Shown: positions 1 to 8,246 of the stretch, piece by piece | Layout: each line of letters begins with the position of its first letter | Numbering within the stretch: position 1 is the stretch's first letter | DNA from: an uncultured Oscillospiraceae bacterium | GTDB lineage: Bacteria > Bacillota > Clostridia > Oscillospirales > Oscillospiraceae | Reading direction: 5' to 3' | Assembly: GCA_910587505.1 (NCBI GenBank) | Contig: CAJULD010000003.1 | Location: 29,174 to 93,173 of the forward strand | DNA length: 64,000 nt | The notes under the pieces: generated by a model | Database searches by the model: none | What the model saw: the letters and a program-made list of their open reading frames with translations, nothing else | Told to the model about the DNA's origin: nothing | Translations under genes and position numbers: made by a program

Positions 1-394
1 TGGGGGCCACCGCCAGAGGTACGCCGATGGAGTGGCCGCCCCCCAGCACCAGACTGACAGTGGGCTTGCGCATCCCGGCAATCAGCTCCGCGATGCCCAG
101 TCCCGCCTCGATGTCGCCGCCCACGGTATTCAGCAGCAGCAGCACCCCGTCTACCTCCTCATCCTGCTCCAGACTGGCCAGCAGAGGCATGACGTGCTCA
201 TATTTGGTGCTTTTTGCCGTTTCCGGCAATACCTGGTGGCCCTCCACCTGCCCTACGATGGTCAGGGTGTAGATGCTGCCCCGCTCATTGTGGCTGACGG
301 CGGAGCCGAAGTCCACGATCCGCTGGCGGCCGTCGGATGGATTCTGGTTGTCATTTTCCCCGACGGGAGCGGTGGTTCTGGTTTCCTGGTCCAT
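1..394 (-). CDS. tepA: TepA/ClpP-fold serine protease, partial (C-terminus beyond window)
   Basis: The reverse strand from an ATG at 394 encodes 131 residues that run off the left edge. The sequence has the ClpP-crotonase fold features of TepA, the sporulation-associated ClpP-like protease of Firmicutes: VGQVEGH near residue 50, the TKYEHV segment, LNTVGGDIEAGL, and GGGHSIG, which contains the nucleophilic Ser. The end of the catalytic triad lies outside the window. The ribosome site AGGGAGGG just upstream is strong but is the 3' arm of a perfect hairpin (402-440), so translation may be controlled. It was not an ORF between stops because it is cut by the edge. Family call confident, exact role inferred. 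Confidence 0.88.
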   Translation of the reverse strand, partial: MDQETRTTAPVGENDNQNPSDGRQRIVDFGSAVSHNERGSIYTLTIVGQVEGHQVLPETAKSTKYEHVMPLLASLEQDEEVDGVLLLLNTVGGDIEAGLGIAELIAGMRKPTVSLVLGGGHSIGVPLAVAP

Positions 395-401
395 AAAATG
401 A

Positions 402-440
402 TCCCTCCCTTTCGCCGGTAGTCTTTGCGAAAGGGAGGGA
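402..440 (-). promoter_or_regulatory. Perfect 14-bp hairpin that sequesters the tepA ribosome-binding site
   Basis: Bases 402-415 and 427-440 are exact reverse complements with an 11-nt loop. In the tepA transcript the 3' arm contains the AGGGAGGG Shine-Dalgarno sequence. The base of the stem is 7 nt before the ATG at 394. There is no good T-run, so a translational switch or a processing site is more likely than an ordinary terminator. Confidence 0.75.
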
Positions 441-599
441 AATCATGCATATAGCCGGAACCTCGCCGGCTCAGCCCGCCGGTGTTTTCTCTGACCGGCG
501 GCAGAAACGACGGCCCTGCGGGGAAAACGCCTGCCGCCATGTCTGAAAAGCGCGCAGTACGGCAGAATACAGATCATTTTTCTCGCGTTGCAGGTCTCC

Positions 600-3026
600 T
601 CAGCGCTGCATAATTAAAGCAATGTTCTCTTTTGAGAGGGAGTGCCTGTTCACATGCACCACATTGCCGCCCAGGTACCGGGTTACCCACAGGGCGTAGT
701 CCGCGTAGTCCATGGGCTCGCCGTACACGGGCGCATAGCCGCCCTCCTCCTCAATGATGTAGTAGACAAAGCCGTCTCCGTCTTTGTCCACGTCCTCTGG
801 GAAGGGGATCATGGTTTCGTCATAGGACAGGTAGGTATCCCGGAGACTCTTGTCCCAGCCGTCTACGGCGGCGATCTTTACATATTTGCCTGCGTCCCCG
901 TCGTATTTGAGCAACGTATAGGGCCAGAGCGTATTTCCCGCCATGCCATGGTTGTGGCTCCAGCCCGCCGTGAGGTAGCCGTTGTCGTAGTAGGTCACCA
1001 GGGGATACTCCGACAGCAGCGTATTGCCGTCCTCATCGTAGACCGCCTCCGCCTGCCCGGCCATGGGAGCGGCATTGGTCTGGGTGATGAGCTCGTCCCT
1101 GCCGTCGCCGTTCACATCGCAAATGGCGAAGCGGTCCGCAGCAGTGTACCCGCCAGAGGACTCCTGACGTTCCTGAATGAAATCCGACAGGATCTCCCGG
1201 AAGGCTGGCGTCAGATCGAAGTACGGGTACCGGGTGCTCAGCCCTGCGTCACTGACGGTGAATGAGCCGTCCGCATGGTAGATCACGGCGCAGGTATAGA
1301 GGAGGTTGTTCGCATGTGTGGGATGGCCCTCCGCCTGAACCGCCCCGTCGATATGCAGAAAGATCCGCCCGCTCCGGTGCATCATGTAGTCGCAGTTCTC
1401 CTCGTCCAGGGCACATGAAAGGGGGACGTCCGACGGCCATGCCTGCCCCTGCGCCTTATAGACGGCGTTCATATCCACCGTCACCGCGCTGCCCGGACAG
1501 CTCACCCCGGCAGCACCCGTATCCGGGGAAACCGTCAGCGTCCGGGCGGCGTTGAAATCTTCTGTGACGGTCTTTGCCGTATCCGCCGGGTATTCCGTCC
1601 ACCTTTGGCCGTCCCACTCGCAGACCGTCAACAGTGACCGGAATACGCCTGTGCCGGTGGCGCCTGCATGAATCACCGCCAGCTCTTTTTCCCCGTCCCC
1701 GTCAAGATCCTCGAAGTATAATTCCGGCAACCGCCTGCCATCCAGGCGACCTTCCGTCCACTGCAAATGTTCGCCATAGCGAATCAGGCACCTGCCGTCG
1801 GGCTCTGCCTGGCTGTTATAATACACGGCGATATCCTCCTCCGGCAGCTCCGCCAGCAGCCGGATGGGGGCCTGATACCCGCCGGGGACGTCCAGGTCGA
1901 AGAGCGCGGTGGGCAGGTCCTCCAGGGCGGGGAGGGAAGGGGATTTCTGAGACGGCTCTTCTAGTTGGGCAGGTTCCGTCTGGACAGGCTCCTCCGGGTC
2001 AGCCTCCGGTTCCTCCGCCTTTGCCGCGCCGGTGAAGGTGCAGGCCGCGAACGCAATGCACGCCGCCGCAATCAGCACCGCCATCGCAGCCGTGGTTCGG
2101 GGCCGCTTCACCAGCAGGGTCACCCGCTCCTTCAGCGCGGACCTGCCGCCGGTCATGGTGGTGGCGCAGCAGGCCAGGTCGGCGGCGGTGGTTCTGCGGG
2201 CCACCAGCCCCACCAGGGTCCGGCCATAGTCCGCCCGGTTCTCCTCCCCCAACAGGCGGACGGCACCCTCGTCACAGCTCAGCTCGCAGTCCCGGCGGCT
2301 CAGGTACGCCGCCAGCCAGACCAGGGGGTTGTACCAGTGCAGTGCCAGACACACCCCCCGCAGGGCCGCCCAGATGTGGTCCCCCTGACGGAAGTGGGCG
2401 TACTCATGGGCCAGGACGTGGGGCTTCTCGTCCTCCCCCAGCCCTGGCGTCAGATAGATGCCGGGGCGGAACAGGCCGAAGAGACAGGGGGTGGGGAGGA
2501 CCTCCATCACAAAGACCCGGCGGCTCCGGTACTGCCCCACCGTCCGCCGGTCCTTCTTCAATCTGTGGTCAAACCGCAGGTTCACCGCCAGCAGGAACGC
2601 CCCCGTGAGGACGCTCCCCGCCAGCCATGCCAGCAGGAAAGCATTGCGGATGCTCACTTGTCTTTTCAGCTCCGGCAGCGGGGCCTCCGTCCGTTCTGGC
2701 CAGCCGTACCGGACCGTTTCCCTGGATTCCGCGATCTCCCCTGGGATAGAGGTATACCCGTTCTCATGTCCGATGTCCACCCAGCCATCAGGCCGGTCCC
2801 GCACATAGCGGGGAATATTCTCTGCTGCCTGGTACGCCCCCTGAGCAGCCACAGGCGTCATGACGCTGACAGGGCTTTCCCACAGGGACACCGGCACCAG
2901 CAGCCGCAGCAGCGCCAGTCCCCACAGGGCGTACCGCAACCGGGGGCTCACCCGGTCTTTTACCAATACGCGAAGTAATATAACCAATAAAATCAACGAA
3001 GAGGAAGTGGCGATCCACTCAATCAT
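600..3026 (-). CDS. M56-family (BlaR1/MecR1-like) membrane metalloprotease with long C-terminal domain
   Basis: 808 residues. N-terminal transmembrane segments (about 8-20, 33-48, 133-150) surround a cytoplasmic zinc-protease domain with HEYAH at 207-211 and the downstream CELSCDE segment at 247-253, typical of peptidase M56. A last membrane segment (about 313-330) is followed by ~475 external residues. These do not look like the penicillin-binding sensor of BlaR1. They carry three Asp-rich FG-GAP/EF-hand-like loops (DLDGDGEKE, DVNGDGRDE, DVDKDGDG). It overlaps the 3' end of the upstream blaI-type gene by 8 nt, the usual sensor-protease/repressor pairing. Inferred role: signal-induced cleavage of the BlaI-type repressor. 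The inducing signal is unknown. Confidence 0.85.
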   Translation of the reverse strand: MIEWIATSSSLILLVILLRVLVKDRVSPRLRYALWGLALLRLLVPVSLWESPVSVMTPVAAQGAYQAAENIPRYVRDRPDGWVDIGHENGYTSIPGEIAESRETVRYGWPERTEAPLPELKRQVSIRNAFLLAWLAGSVLTGAFLLAVNLRFDHRLKKDRRTVGQYRSRRVFVMEVLPTPCLFGLFRPGIYLTPGLGEDEKPHVLAHEYAHFRQGDHIWAALRGVCLALHWYNPLVWLAAYLSRRDCELSCDEGAVRLLGEENRADYGRTLVGLVARRTTAADLACCATTMTGGRSALKERVTLLVKRPRTTAAMAVLIAAACIAFAACTFTGAAKAEEPEADPEEPVQTEPAQLEEPSQKSPSLPALEDLPTALFDLDVPGGYQAPIRLLAELPEEDIAVYYNSQAEPDGRCLIRYGEHLQWTEGRLDGRRLPELYFEDLDGDGEKELAVIHAGATGTGVFRSLLTVCEWDGQRWTEYPADTAKTVTEDFNAARTLTVSPDTGAAGVSCPGSAVTVDMNAVYKAQGQAWPSDVPLSCALDEENCDYMMHRSGRIFLHIDGAVQAEGHPTHANNLLYTCAVIYHADGSFTVSDAGLSTRYPYFDLTPAFREILSDFIQERQESSGGYTAADRFAICDVNGDGRDELITQTNAAPMAGQAEAVYDEDGNTLLSEYPLVTYYDNGYLTAGWSHNHGMAGNTLWPYTLLKYDGDAGKYVKIAAVDGWDKSLRDTYLSYDETMIPFPEDVDKDGDGFVYYIIEEEGGYAPVYGEPMDYADYALWVTRYLGGNVVHVNRHSLSKENIALIMQR

Positions 3027-3405
3027 GGCCCTTTTCCTCCAGCTTCCGCAGAACCTCGTAGAGCTGGTCGATCTCCTCCCGGCTCAACTCCTCCCGTTCC
3101 GCCATGGTGTTCACCAGCAGCCCCACGCTGCCTCCGAAGACCTTCTGCAAAAATCCTCTGGTCTCCCGGACCACCGCGTCTTCGCGGGCTACGGTGGGAT
3201 AGTAGAGCTTCGCCTTCCGCCCCTGCTCCCAGCACAGCAGCCCCTTGTCCGCCATCCGGCGCACCAGGGTCTCGCCGGTGCTCTTCGTCCAGCCCGTGCG
3301 CTCCGTGAGCCGGGCGGCAATCTGGGTCACGGTCAGGGGGGATTCCTCCCACAGGCATTCGCAGACCTCCCACTCCGTGCCGGTCAGCAGGTGCTTCTCT
3401 TTCAT
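3019..3405 (-). CDS. BlaI/MecI/CopY-family transcriptional repressor
   Basis: 128 residues with a winged-helix N-terminus (WEVCECLWEESPLTVTQIA, then WTKSTGETLVRRMADKGLL) and a C-terminal dimerisation helix region, full length for the family. The start at 3405 is chosen because AAAGGAGG lies 8 nt upstream. A longer in-frame ATG at 3426 would sit before that ribosome site. Two palindromes of the form ATGACAnnGTCAT flank its promoter, so it most likely represses itself and the M56 protease gene that it overlaps. Confidence 0.93.
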   Translation of the reverse strand: MKEKHLLTGTEWEVCECLWEESPLTVTQIAARLTERTGWTKSTGETLVRRMADKGLLCWEQGRKAKLYYPTVAREDAVVRETRGFLQKVFGGSVGLLVNTMAEREELSREEIDQLYEVLRKLEEKGHD

Positions 3406-3422
3406 TTCCGCCGTCCTCCTTT

Positions 3423-3473
3423 GCATGACATCGTCATGCTTTTACTGTAGCACAGATGCATGACATTGTCAAG
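3423..3473 (-). promoter_or_regulatory. blaI-M56 promoter with two BlaI-type operators
   Basis: On the minus strand TTGACA (3472-3467), 17 bp, TACAGT (3449-3444) forms a good sigma-A promoter. Two palindromes with the core TGACAnnGTCA lie at 3423-3439 (initial transcribed region) and 3458-3473 (overlapping the -35). This is the arrangement expected for dimeric BlaI-type repression by promoter occlusion. Confidence 0.8.
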
Positions 3474-3662
3474 CGATTCTCCTCCGGGGCCTGCGCTGCC
3501 CGTGTCCCCCTTTTTCCTGGGGCCATTGCAGAATCGCGGGGGACTGCGGCGCAAAGGGGACCGTCTGACGGAAGAACCACGGGCACTGTGCGCCTGCGTA
3601 ACGTTCTGCTGCTTTTTTCGTAAGGAAAAAGCAGGCCCGCCGCGGCAGCGGCAAAAAAGAAA

Positions 3663-3695
3663 GAAGAAAGCGGAGACACCGTCTCCGCTTTCTTC
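3663..3695 (-). terminator. Intrinsic terminator of yceD-rpmF
   Basis: Perfect 15-bp inverted repeat (3663-3677 / 3681-3695, 3-nt loop) followed on the minus strand by a T-rich run (3662-3650). It lies just after the rpmF stop. Confidence 0.9.
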
Positions 3696-3700
3696 GCGTA

Positions 3701-3889
3701 TCAGTCCTCCGCAGCGGCGCTCTTGACCTGACGGCCATTGTAGGTACCGCACTCGGGGCACATTCTGTGGGGCAGGCGCATCGCGCCGCACTTGGGACAA
3801 GGGGTCAGACCGGGCACCTTCAGCTTCCATACGGAAGAGCGGCGCTTGTCACGTCTTGCCTTGGATACTTTACCCTTAGGGACTGCCAT
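3701..3889 (-). CDS. rpmF: 50S ribosomal protein L32
   Basis: 62 residues, the normal L32 length. It starts MAVPKGKVSKARRDKRRS and carries a zinc ribbon of two CPxCG knuckles (CPKCG and CPECG), the four-cysteine form of L32. Component of the large ribosomal subunit. AGGAGG lies upstream of the ATG. It follows the YceD gene by 39 nt and shares its promoter, the conserved yceD-rpmF arrangement. Confidence 0.98.
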   Translation of the reverse strand: MAVPKGKVSKARRDKRRSSVWKLKVPGLTPCPKCGAMRLPHRMCPECGTYNGRQVKSAAAED

Positions 3890-3928
3890 GATGACACCTC
3901 CTGTATATCTGAATTTTTCATTTGCTGA

Positions 3929-4429
3929 TTATTTGTCTTTCTCCAGAAGCCGGGCCAGCACCGCCAATCGGGGGTCCACCTGCTTTTGGCAGGTGCAGCT
4001 CCCTTGGTTGAGATCGACGCCGCAGCCGGGGCAGATGCCCTTGCAGTCCTCCGAACAAAGGGTCTTTGTGTCCATCTCCAGAATAAACGCCGTCCGGGCC
4101 AGCTCGCCTGCGTCGACGCATCCGTCCTCCAGGACGATGATGTCGTCGTTGTCCCCGTTTTCCACGCGCTCCGCCAGCGCGTATTCACAGTGGACGGAGC
4201 GGGGATCGTCGAAGTTTTTCAGGCACCGGTCGCAGACGGACCTGAGCACTGTGCCGGCCGTGAAGGACAAAAGCAGCATCCCCGCCGTATTCCGCACATC
4301 GCCGGTTACCACCACCGGATTTTGCGCGGGATACAGGCCGCCGAAGTCCACATCGGACAGATCCAGCTCAAACCGGAAGTCAATCCGCTCTCCGGGGGCG
4401 TTGATGATCCTCAGTACATTCAAAAGCAT
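3929..4429 (-). CDS. yceD: YceD/DUF177 family protein
   Basis: 166 residues of the DUF177 family, with the CxxC pair CDRC in the middle and the C-terminal CxGICPGCGVDLN motif followed by CTC. YceD proteins sit immediately before rpmF in most bacteria and are linked to 23S rRNA accumulation or ribosome assembly. That role is family knowledge, not shown here. The ATG at 4429 has GAGGTG upstream. Confidence 0.92.
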   Translation of the reverse strand: MLLNVLRIINAPGERIDFRFELDLSDVDFGGLYPAQNPVVVTGDVRNTAGMLLLSFTAGTVLRSVCDRCLKNFDDPRSVHCEYALAERVENGDNDDIIVLEDGCVDAGELARTAFILEMDTKTLCSEDCKGICPGCGVDLNQGSCTCQKQVDPRLAVLARLLEKDK

Positions 4430-4456
4430 AGCACACCTCGCAAAGACACGACTGAT

Positions 4457-4485
4457 ATTATAGTAGAAAAGCGCCGGAATGTCAA
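4457..4485 (-). promoter_or_regulatory. Consensus sigma-A promoter of yceD-rpmF
   Basis: On the minus strand TTGACA (4485-4480), exactly 17 bp, TATAAT (4462-4457): perfect in both boxes and spacing, as expected for a highly expressed ribosomal-protein operon. The predicted transcript start is only ~20 nt before the yceD ATG. Confidence 0.95.
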
Positions 4486-4857
4486 ATACTTTTTTCTGAT
4501 TTTTGCAATTTTTGGGTTTTATTGATTTTGACCGTTTGCTGCTTATCGGGACAGTGCGGCGGCTTTTACGTATTCAGTCCGGCAAAAATGATAAAACCGC
4601 ACCGTCACGGCAGCTCTGCAACGTTCATGACGGCGCTCTCTGTCCATAAAGCGCTTCCGGCATCCATGCCGCTGTTCTGTTCTGTATCAGCCGGGACGGC
4701 GCTGTCCCAACAGGAACCCCCCAGGCGGCGGACGCATAGGCTATCCCGTGCGCAGATATACAGACAGATGACGAGTGAGCGGAGCGCCGCTGGAATACGG
4801 CTCCCACCGGTGGAGACCGGCGGGAGCAGATGATAAGGAACAGAAGGAGGTCCCTCT
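4486..4857. other. Spacer between divergent yceD and glycosyltransferase genes
   Basis: About 370 bp with no convincing gene. A hairpin (about 4800-4827, GCTCCC/GGGAGC outer arms) lies just before the AAGGAGG of the glycosyltransferase. No clear plus-strand promoter was recognised. Confidence 0.5.
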
Positions 4858-5946
4858 ATGGTGAGAGTCAGCCTGTGTATGATTGTGAAAAACGAGGAGG
4901 ACGTACTGGCGCGCTGTCTGGAAAGCGCGGCGGATCTGGTGGACGAGATCATTATTGTGGACACCGGCTCCACTGACCGCACCAGAGAGATTGCCGCCCG
5001 CTTTACCGGCCGGATCTTTGACTTCCCCTGGCAGGATGATTTTTCCGCCGCCCGGAATGAGTCCTTTTCCCATGCCTCCATGGATTACTGCATGTGGCTG
5101 GATGCGGACGATGTGCTGCTGGAAGAGGACAGGGAGGCCTTTCTTGCATTAAAGGAGACGCTGGACCCCGCTGTTGCGGTGGTTATGGCGCCTTACCATA
5201 CCGGGTTTGATGAGAGCGGCCGTGTAACTTTCTCCTGTTATCGGGAGCGCCTGATTAAAAATCATACCGGAATGCGGTGGACGGGGGCGGTTCACGAGGC
5301 AATCACACCGGCAGGAAAAATTCTGTATGGGGATTTCGCCGTCACCCATCGCAAGACCCGCCCCTCCGATCCGGACCGGAACCTGCGGATCTATGAGGCG
5401 CAGCTGGCCGCAGGAAAGGACCTGGAGCCCCGTCAGCAGTATTACTATGGACGGGAGCTTTACTGCCACCGCCGCTGGGCGGAGGCGCTGGCCGTCTTTG
5501 AGCGGTTTCTGGCGGAAGGCCGGGGGTGGGTGGAAAATGAGATCGACGCCTGCTGCCACTGCGCCTGTTGTCACAGGGAGCTGGGCCATGACCGGGCGGC
5601 GCTGGCGGCGCTGTTCCGCACGTTTGAATATGACTGCCCACGGGCCGAGACCTGCTGCGAAATCGGGCTCTGGTTTTTTCGGCGGGAGCAGTACCGCCAG
5701 GCCGCCTGCTGGTATGCCCTGGCGCTGACCTGCGACAGGGACGACCGCCGGGGCGCGTTTGTCTCCCCGGACTGCTATGGCTATCTCCCCTGCATCCAGC
5801 TGTGCGTCTGTTACAACCGGCTGGGGGATCAGAAGCGAGCGGAGGCTTTTAACGAGCTGGCCGCAGCCTGCAAACCGGACTCGCCGGCGGTCCTCCACAA
5901 CCGGGCGGTTTTCCGGGACCGGACGGCATATGGTCAAACAACCTGA
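4858..5946 (+). CDS. SunS-like family 2 glycosyltransferase with TPR-like C-terminus
   Basis: 362 residues. Residues 1-~200 form a GT-A domain: LCMIVKNEEDVLARCL, IIIVDTGSTD (31-40) and the metal-binding DADD at 82-85, followed by the WTGAVHEAI segment. Residues ~200-350 are helical repeats resembling TPRs, with unusually many Cys (CCHCACCH). This architecture matches the family that includes SunS, the S-glycosyltransferase of glycocins, but most clostridial members have no known acceptor. No glycocin precursor was seen next to it. A strong ribosome site (AGAAGGAGG) precedes the ATG. It stands alone with its own terminator. Confidence 0.85.
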   Translation: MVRVSLCMIVKNEEDVLARCLESAADLVDEIIIVDTGSTDRTREIAARFTGRIFDFPWQDDFSAARNESFSHASMDYCMWLDADDVLLEEDREAFLALKETLDPAVAVVMAPYHTGFDESGRVTFSCYRERLIKNHTGMRWTGAVHEAITPAGKILYGDFAVTHRKTRPSDPDRNLRIYEAQLAAGKDLEPRQQYYYGRELYCHRRWAEALAVFERFLAEGRGWVENEIDACCHCACCHRELGHDRAALAALFRTFEYDCPRAETCCEIGLWFFRREQYRQAACWYALALTCDRDDRRGAFVSPDCYGYLPCIQLCVCYNRLGDQKRAEAFNELAAACKPDSPAVLHNRAVFRDRTAYGQTT

Positions 5947-5960
5947 AAACCGAAAAGTCC

Positions 5961-6037
5961 GGCGGAGAAAACGGCGCACAGCTTTGCTGCCTGCGTCTTC
6001 CGTCACGCTGCGCGCTGTTTTCTCCCGCCTCTTTTTT
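5961..6037 (+). terminator. Terminator after the glycosyltransferase gene
   Basis: Imperfect long inverted repeat: GGCGGAGAAAAC.GGCGC at 5961-5977 pairs with 6012-6029, followed by CTTTTTT. Confidence 0.7.
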
Positions 6038-6080
6038 GCCGTTTCCCAGGTTAATTGACGATATTGCTCACCCCTGCGCC

Positions 6081-8114
6081 TTATTGCAGTGCCGGTTCCG
6101 GGTCCTCCTGCATCAGGCGGCGGAGGGCCGGGAGGTTTTCCGCCGGCGGGGCGCAGGCGCCCTCCCGGCAGAGGTAGTACCGCTCCCCTGTCTCCGGAAT
6201 GGGGTACCGCGCCGACCGGGAGGACAGGCTGGCCAGGGCCCGCCCGTTTTCCTTCGTCCTGGCCAGCACCGCCAGCCGGTAGGTCTCTCCCACCCCTGCC
6301 AGCCAGAGAGGCACGCCGTCCCCGGAGACATACACCAGCTCCCGGCGCGGGTGCAGCTCCTCCAGCAGGGCCAGCAGGGAGAAGCAATGGGCGGCGGGAT
6401 AGTCACCGGCCTCTCCGGCCAGCCAGGACAGCTGCCGCGCCGCCAGCGTCCGGAACCGCTCCTCCCCGGTCAGACGGGCCAGCCTGGTCAGGGCCAGTCC
6501 CGCTGCCGCGCCGCCGGAGGGCACGCCCGCGTCGGCGGAGTCCTTCTGCCGGACGATCAGGCGCTCTCCGTGTCCGGCGGCGGTCCGGAAAAAGCCGCCG
6601 TCCGTTTCATCCCGGAACAGCGCCGCAATCCGGTCCGCCAGTCCCACCGCCTCCCGGAGACAGGAGGGGGAAAAGTCCGCCTCGTACAGCTCCAGCAGCG
6701 CCCAGCAGTAGAACGCGTAGTCGTCCAGCTGCCCCTCGACGGCCGGTTCCCGGTCCCGCCAGCGCAGCCACAGGCGGCCGTCCGGCTGCGTCAGCCGGGT
6801 TTTCAGGAACAGCCGGGCGTTTTGAGCTGCTTTCAGGTATTTTTCCTCTCCCAGCACCCGGCTGGCCTTTGCCAGAGCGGCAATCATCATGGCGTTCCAG
6901 CTGGTAAGGACCTTGTCGTCCCGGTGGAGCGGCCACCGGCGGCGGCGAAAGGCGGCCATTGCCCGGCACTGGTCCCCGTTTGTCTCCTGGAAGTTCTCAT
7001 AATCCCCGTCTCCCAGCAGGTTGGGAACGCTCTCCTCCGTCCCGATGGACAGCCTCCGGCAGAACGCGCCGGCTTCTCCCGCCCCCAGGATTTCCTCCGC
7101 GTCGGCGGCGGTGAGGAGGTAGAAGCGGCCCTCTCCGCCGCCGCTGTCCGCATCCTGCCCGCAGGCGAAGCCGCCGCCGGGCAGTTTCAGCTCTTCCAGT
7201 ACATAGTCCATCGTCCGGCAGGCGATCTCCCGGTAGTAAGGCCGTCCGGTCTGGGCGTAGGCCTCCAGATAGGCATAGGCCAGGAGGGCGTTGTCATACA
7301 GCATTTTCTCAAAGTGGGGGACGCGCCACGCCCCGTCGGTACTGTAGCGGCAGAACCCGCCGCCAATCTGATCGAAAATGCCGCCCCGCGCCATCCCGGT
7401 CAGGGTGGCCTCCGCCATCTCCAGCGCTTTGCCGTCCTCCGTCCGGCGGGCGTATTCCAGCAGGAACATCAGCTCGTGGGCGGCGGGAAATTTGGGCGCG
7501 GTTCCAAACCCGCCGTTCACCCGGTCGAACCGGCGGGCCAGCTCCTGCACCGCCCGCCGGAGCAGGGCCTCCTCCGGCTCTGCGGCCTCCGTCCGCCGGG
7601 GAGCGATGTGCCGGGTTACCTCCTGCCCAAGCTCCAGAAGGCGCTGCCGGTCCGACTTCCACAGCCGGGCGGTCTCGTCGGCCAGCTCCAGAAGTCCCAG
7701 CTGTCCGCCCCGGTTTCTGGGGGGCAGATAAGTCCCCGCCCAGAAGGGCTCCTGCTCCGGGGTCATGAGGATGGTCAGGGGCCAGCCGCCGGACCCGGTG
7801 AGGGCCTGACAGGCCGCCATATACACCCCGTCGATGTCCGGCCGCTCCTCACGGTCCACCTTGACGCACACAAAGTCCCGGTTCAGCGCCGCCGCCACCC
7901 CGGCGTCCCGGAAGGTCTCCCGGCCCATGACGTGGCACCAGTGACAGGTGGAATACCCAATGGACAGCAAAACGGGTTTATCCTCCTTTTTTGCCTCCCG
8001 GAAAGCACCGGGGCACCAGCTCCACCAGTGTACCGGGTCCTGGGCGTGCTGAAGGAGGTAGGGGGATTTCTCATACCGCAGGCGGTTCCCCTCCGCCGTC
8101 AATGTTTCCTTCAT
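6081..8114 (-). CDS. Thioredoxin-domain DUF255 / YyaL-like protein (SSP411 family)
   Basis: 677 residues. The N-terminal thioredoxin-like domain (DUF255) includes SPYLLQHAQDPVHW and the CHWCHVM active-site-like motif. It is followed by an (alpha/alpha)6-barrel resembling glycan epimerases. Length and domain order match YyaL of Bacillus and human SPATA20. The biochemical function of the family is not established. The start at 8114 is preferred to 8138, which lies over the GGAGAGGA ribosome site. Monocistronic. Confidence 0.92.
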   Translation of the reverse strand: MKETLTAEGNRLRYEKSPYLLQHAQDPVHWWSWCPGAFREAKKEDKPVLLSIGYSTCHWCHVMGRETFRDAGVAAALNRDFVCVKVDREERPDIDGVYMAACQALTGSGGWPLTILMTPEQEPFWAGTYLPPRNRGGQLGLLELADETARLWKSDRQRLLELGQEVTRHIAPRRTEAAEPEEALLRRAVQELARRFDRVNGGFGTAPKFPAAHELMFLLEYARRTEDGKALEMAEATLTGMARGGIFDQIGGGFCRYSTDGAWRVPHFEKMLYDNALLAYAYLEAYAQTGRPYYREIACRTMDYVLEELKLPGGGFACGQDADSGGGEGRFYLLTAADAEEILGAGEAGAFCRRLSIGTEESVPNLLGDGDYENFQETNGDQCRAMAAFRRRRWPLHRDDKVLTSWNAMMIAALAKASRVLGEEKYLKAAQNARLFLKTRLTQPDGRLWLRWRDREPAVEGQLDDYAFYCWALLELYEADFSPSCLREAVGLADRIAALFRDETDGGFFRTAAGHGERLIVRQKDSADAGVPSGGAAAGLALTRLARLTGEERFRTLAARQLSWLAGEAGDYPAAHCFSLLALLEELHPRRELVYVSGDGVPLWLAGVGETYRLAVLARTKENGRALASLSSRSARYPIPETGERYYLCREGACAPPAENLPALRRLMQEDPEPALQ

Positions 8115-8198
8115 CTTTTTCTGATCCTCTCCATGCAATTTGTCGAAAGCGGAATTTCTTTCGTTAGTATGGGCAGGACGCCGGAAAAAATGAAAAGG

Positions 8199-8225
8199 CC
8201 CGGCTGCCAGATTCCGACAGCCGGG
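8199..8225 (-). terminator. Terminator after the SpoVAF/GerA gene
   Basis: 8-bp perfect stem (8199-8206 / 8218-8225) followed on the minus strand by a T-rich tract. It lies just downstream of the stop of the spore germination gene. Confidence 0.7.
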
Positions 8226-8246
8226 AAAATCTGATTATAAAAATGC

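Noticed and set aside
6036..8234. A 732-codon plus-strand open frame opposite the YyaL gene
   Set aside because: Shadow frame of Pro/Gln/Gly repeats without start signals.
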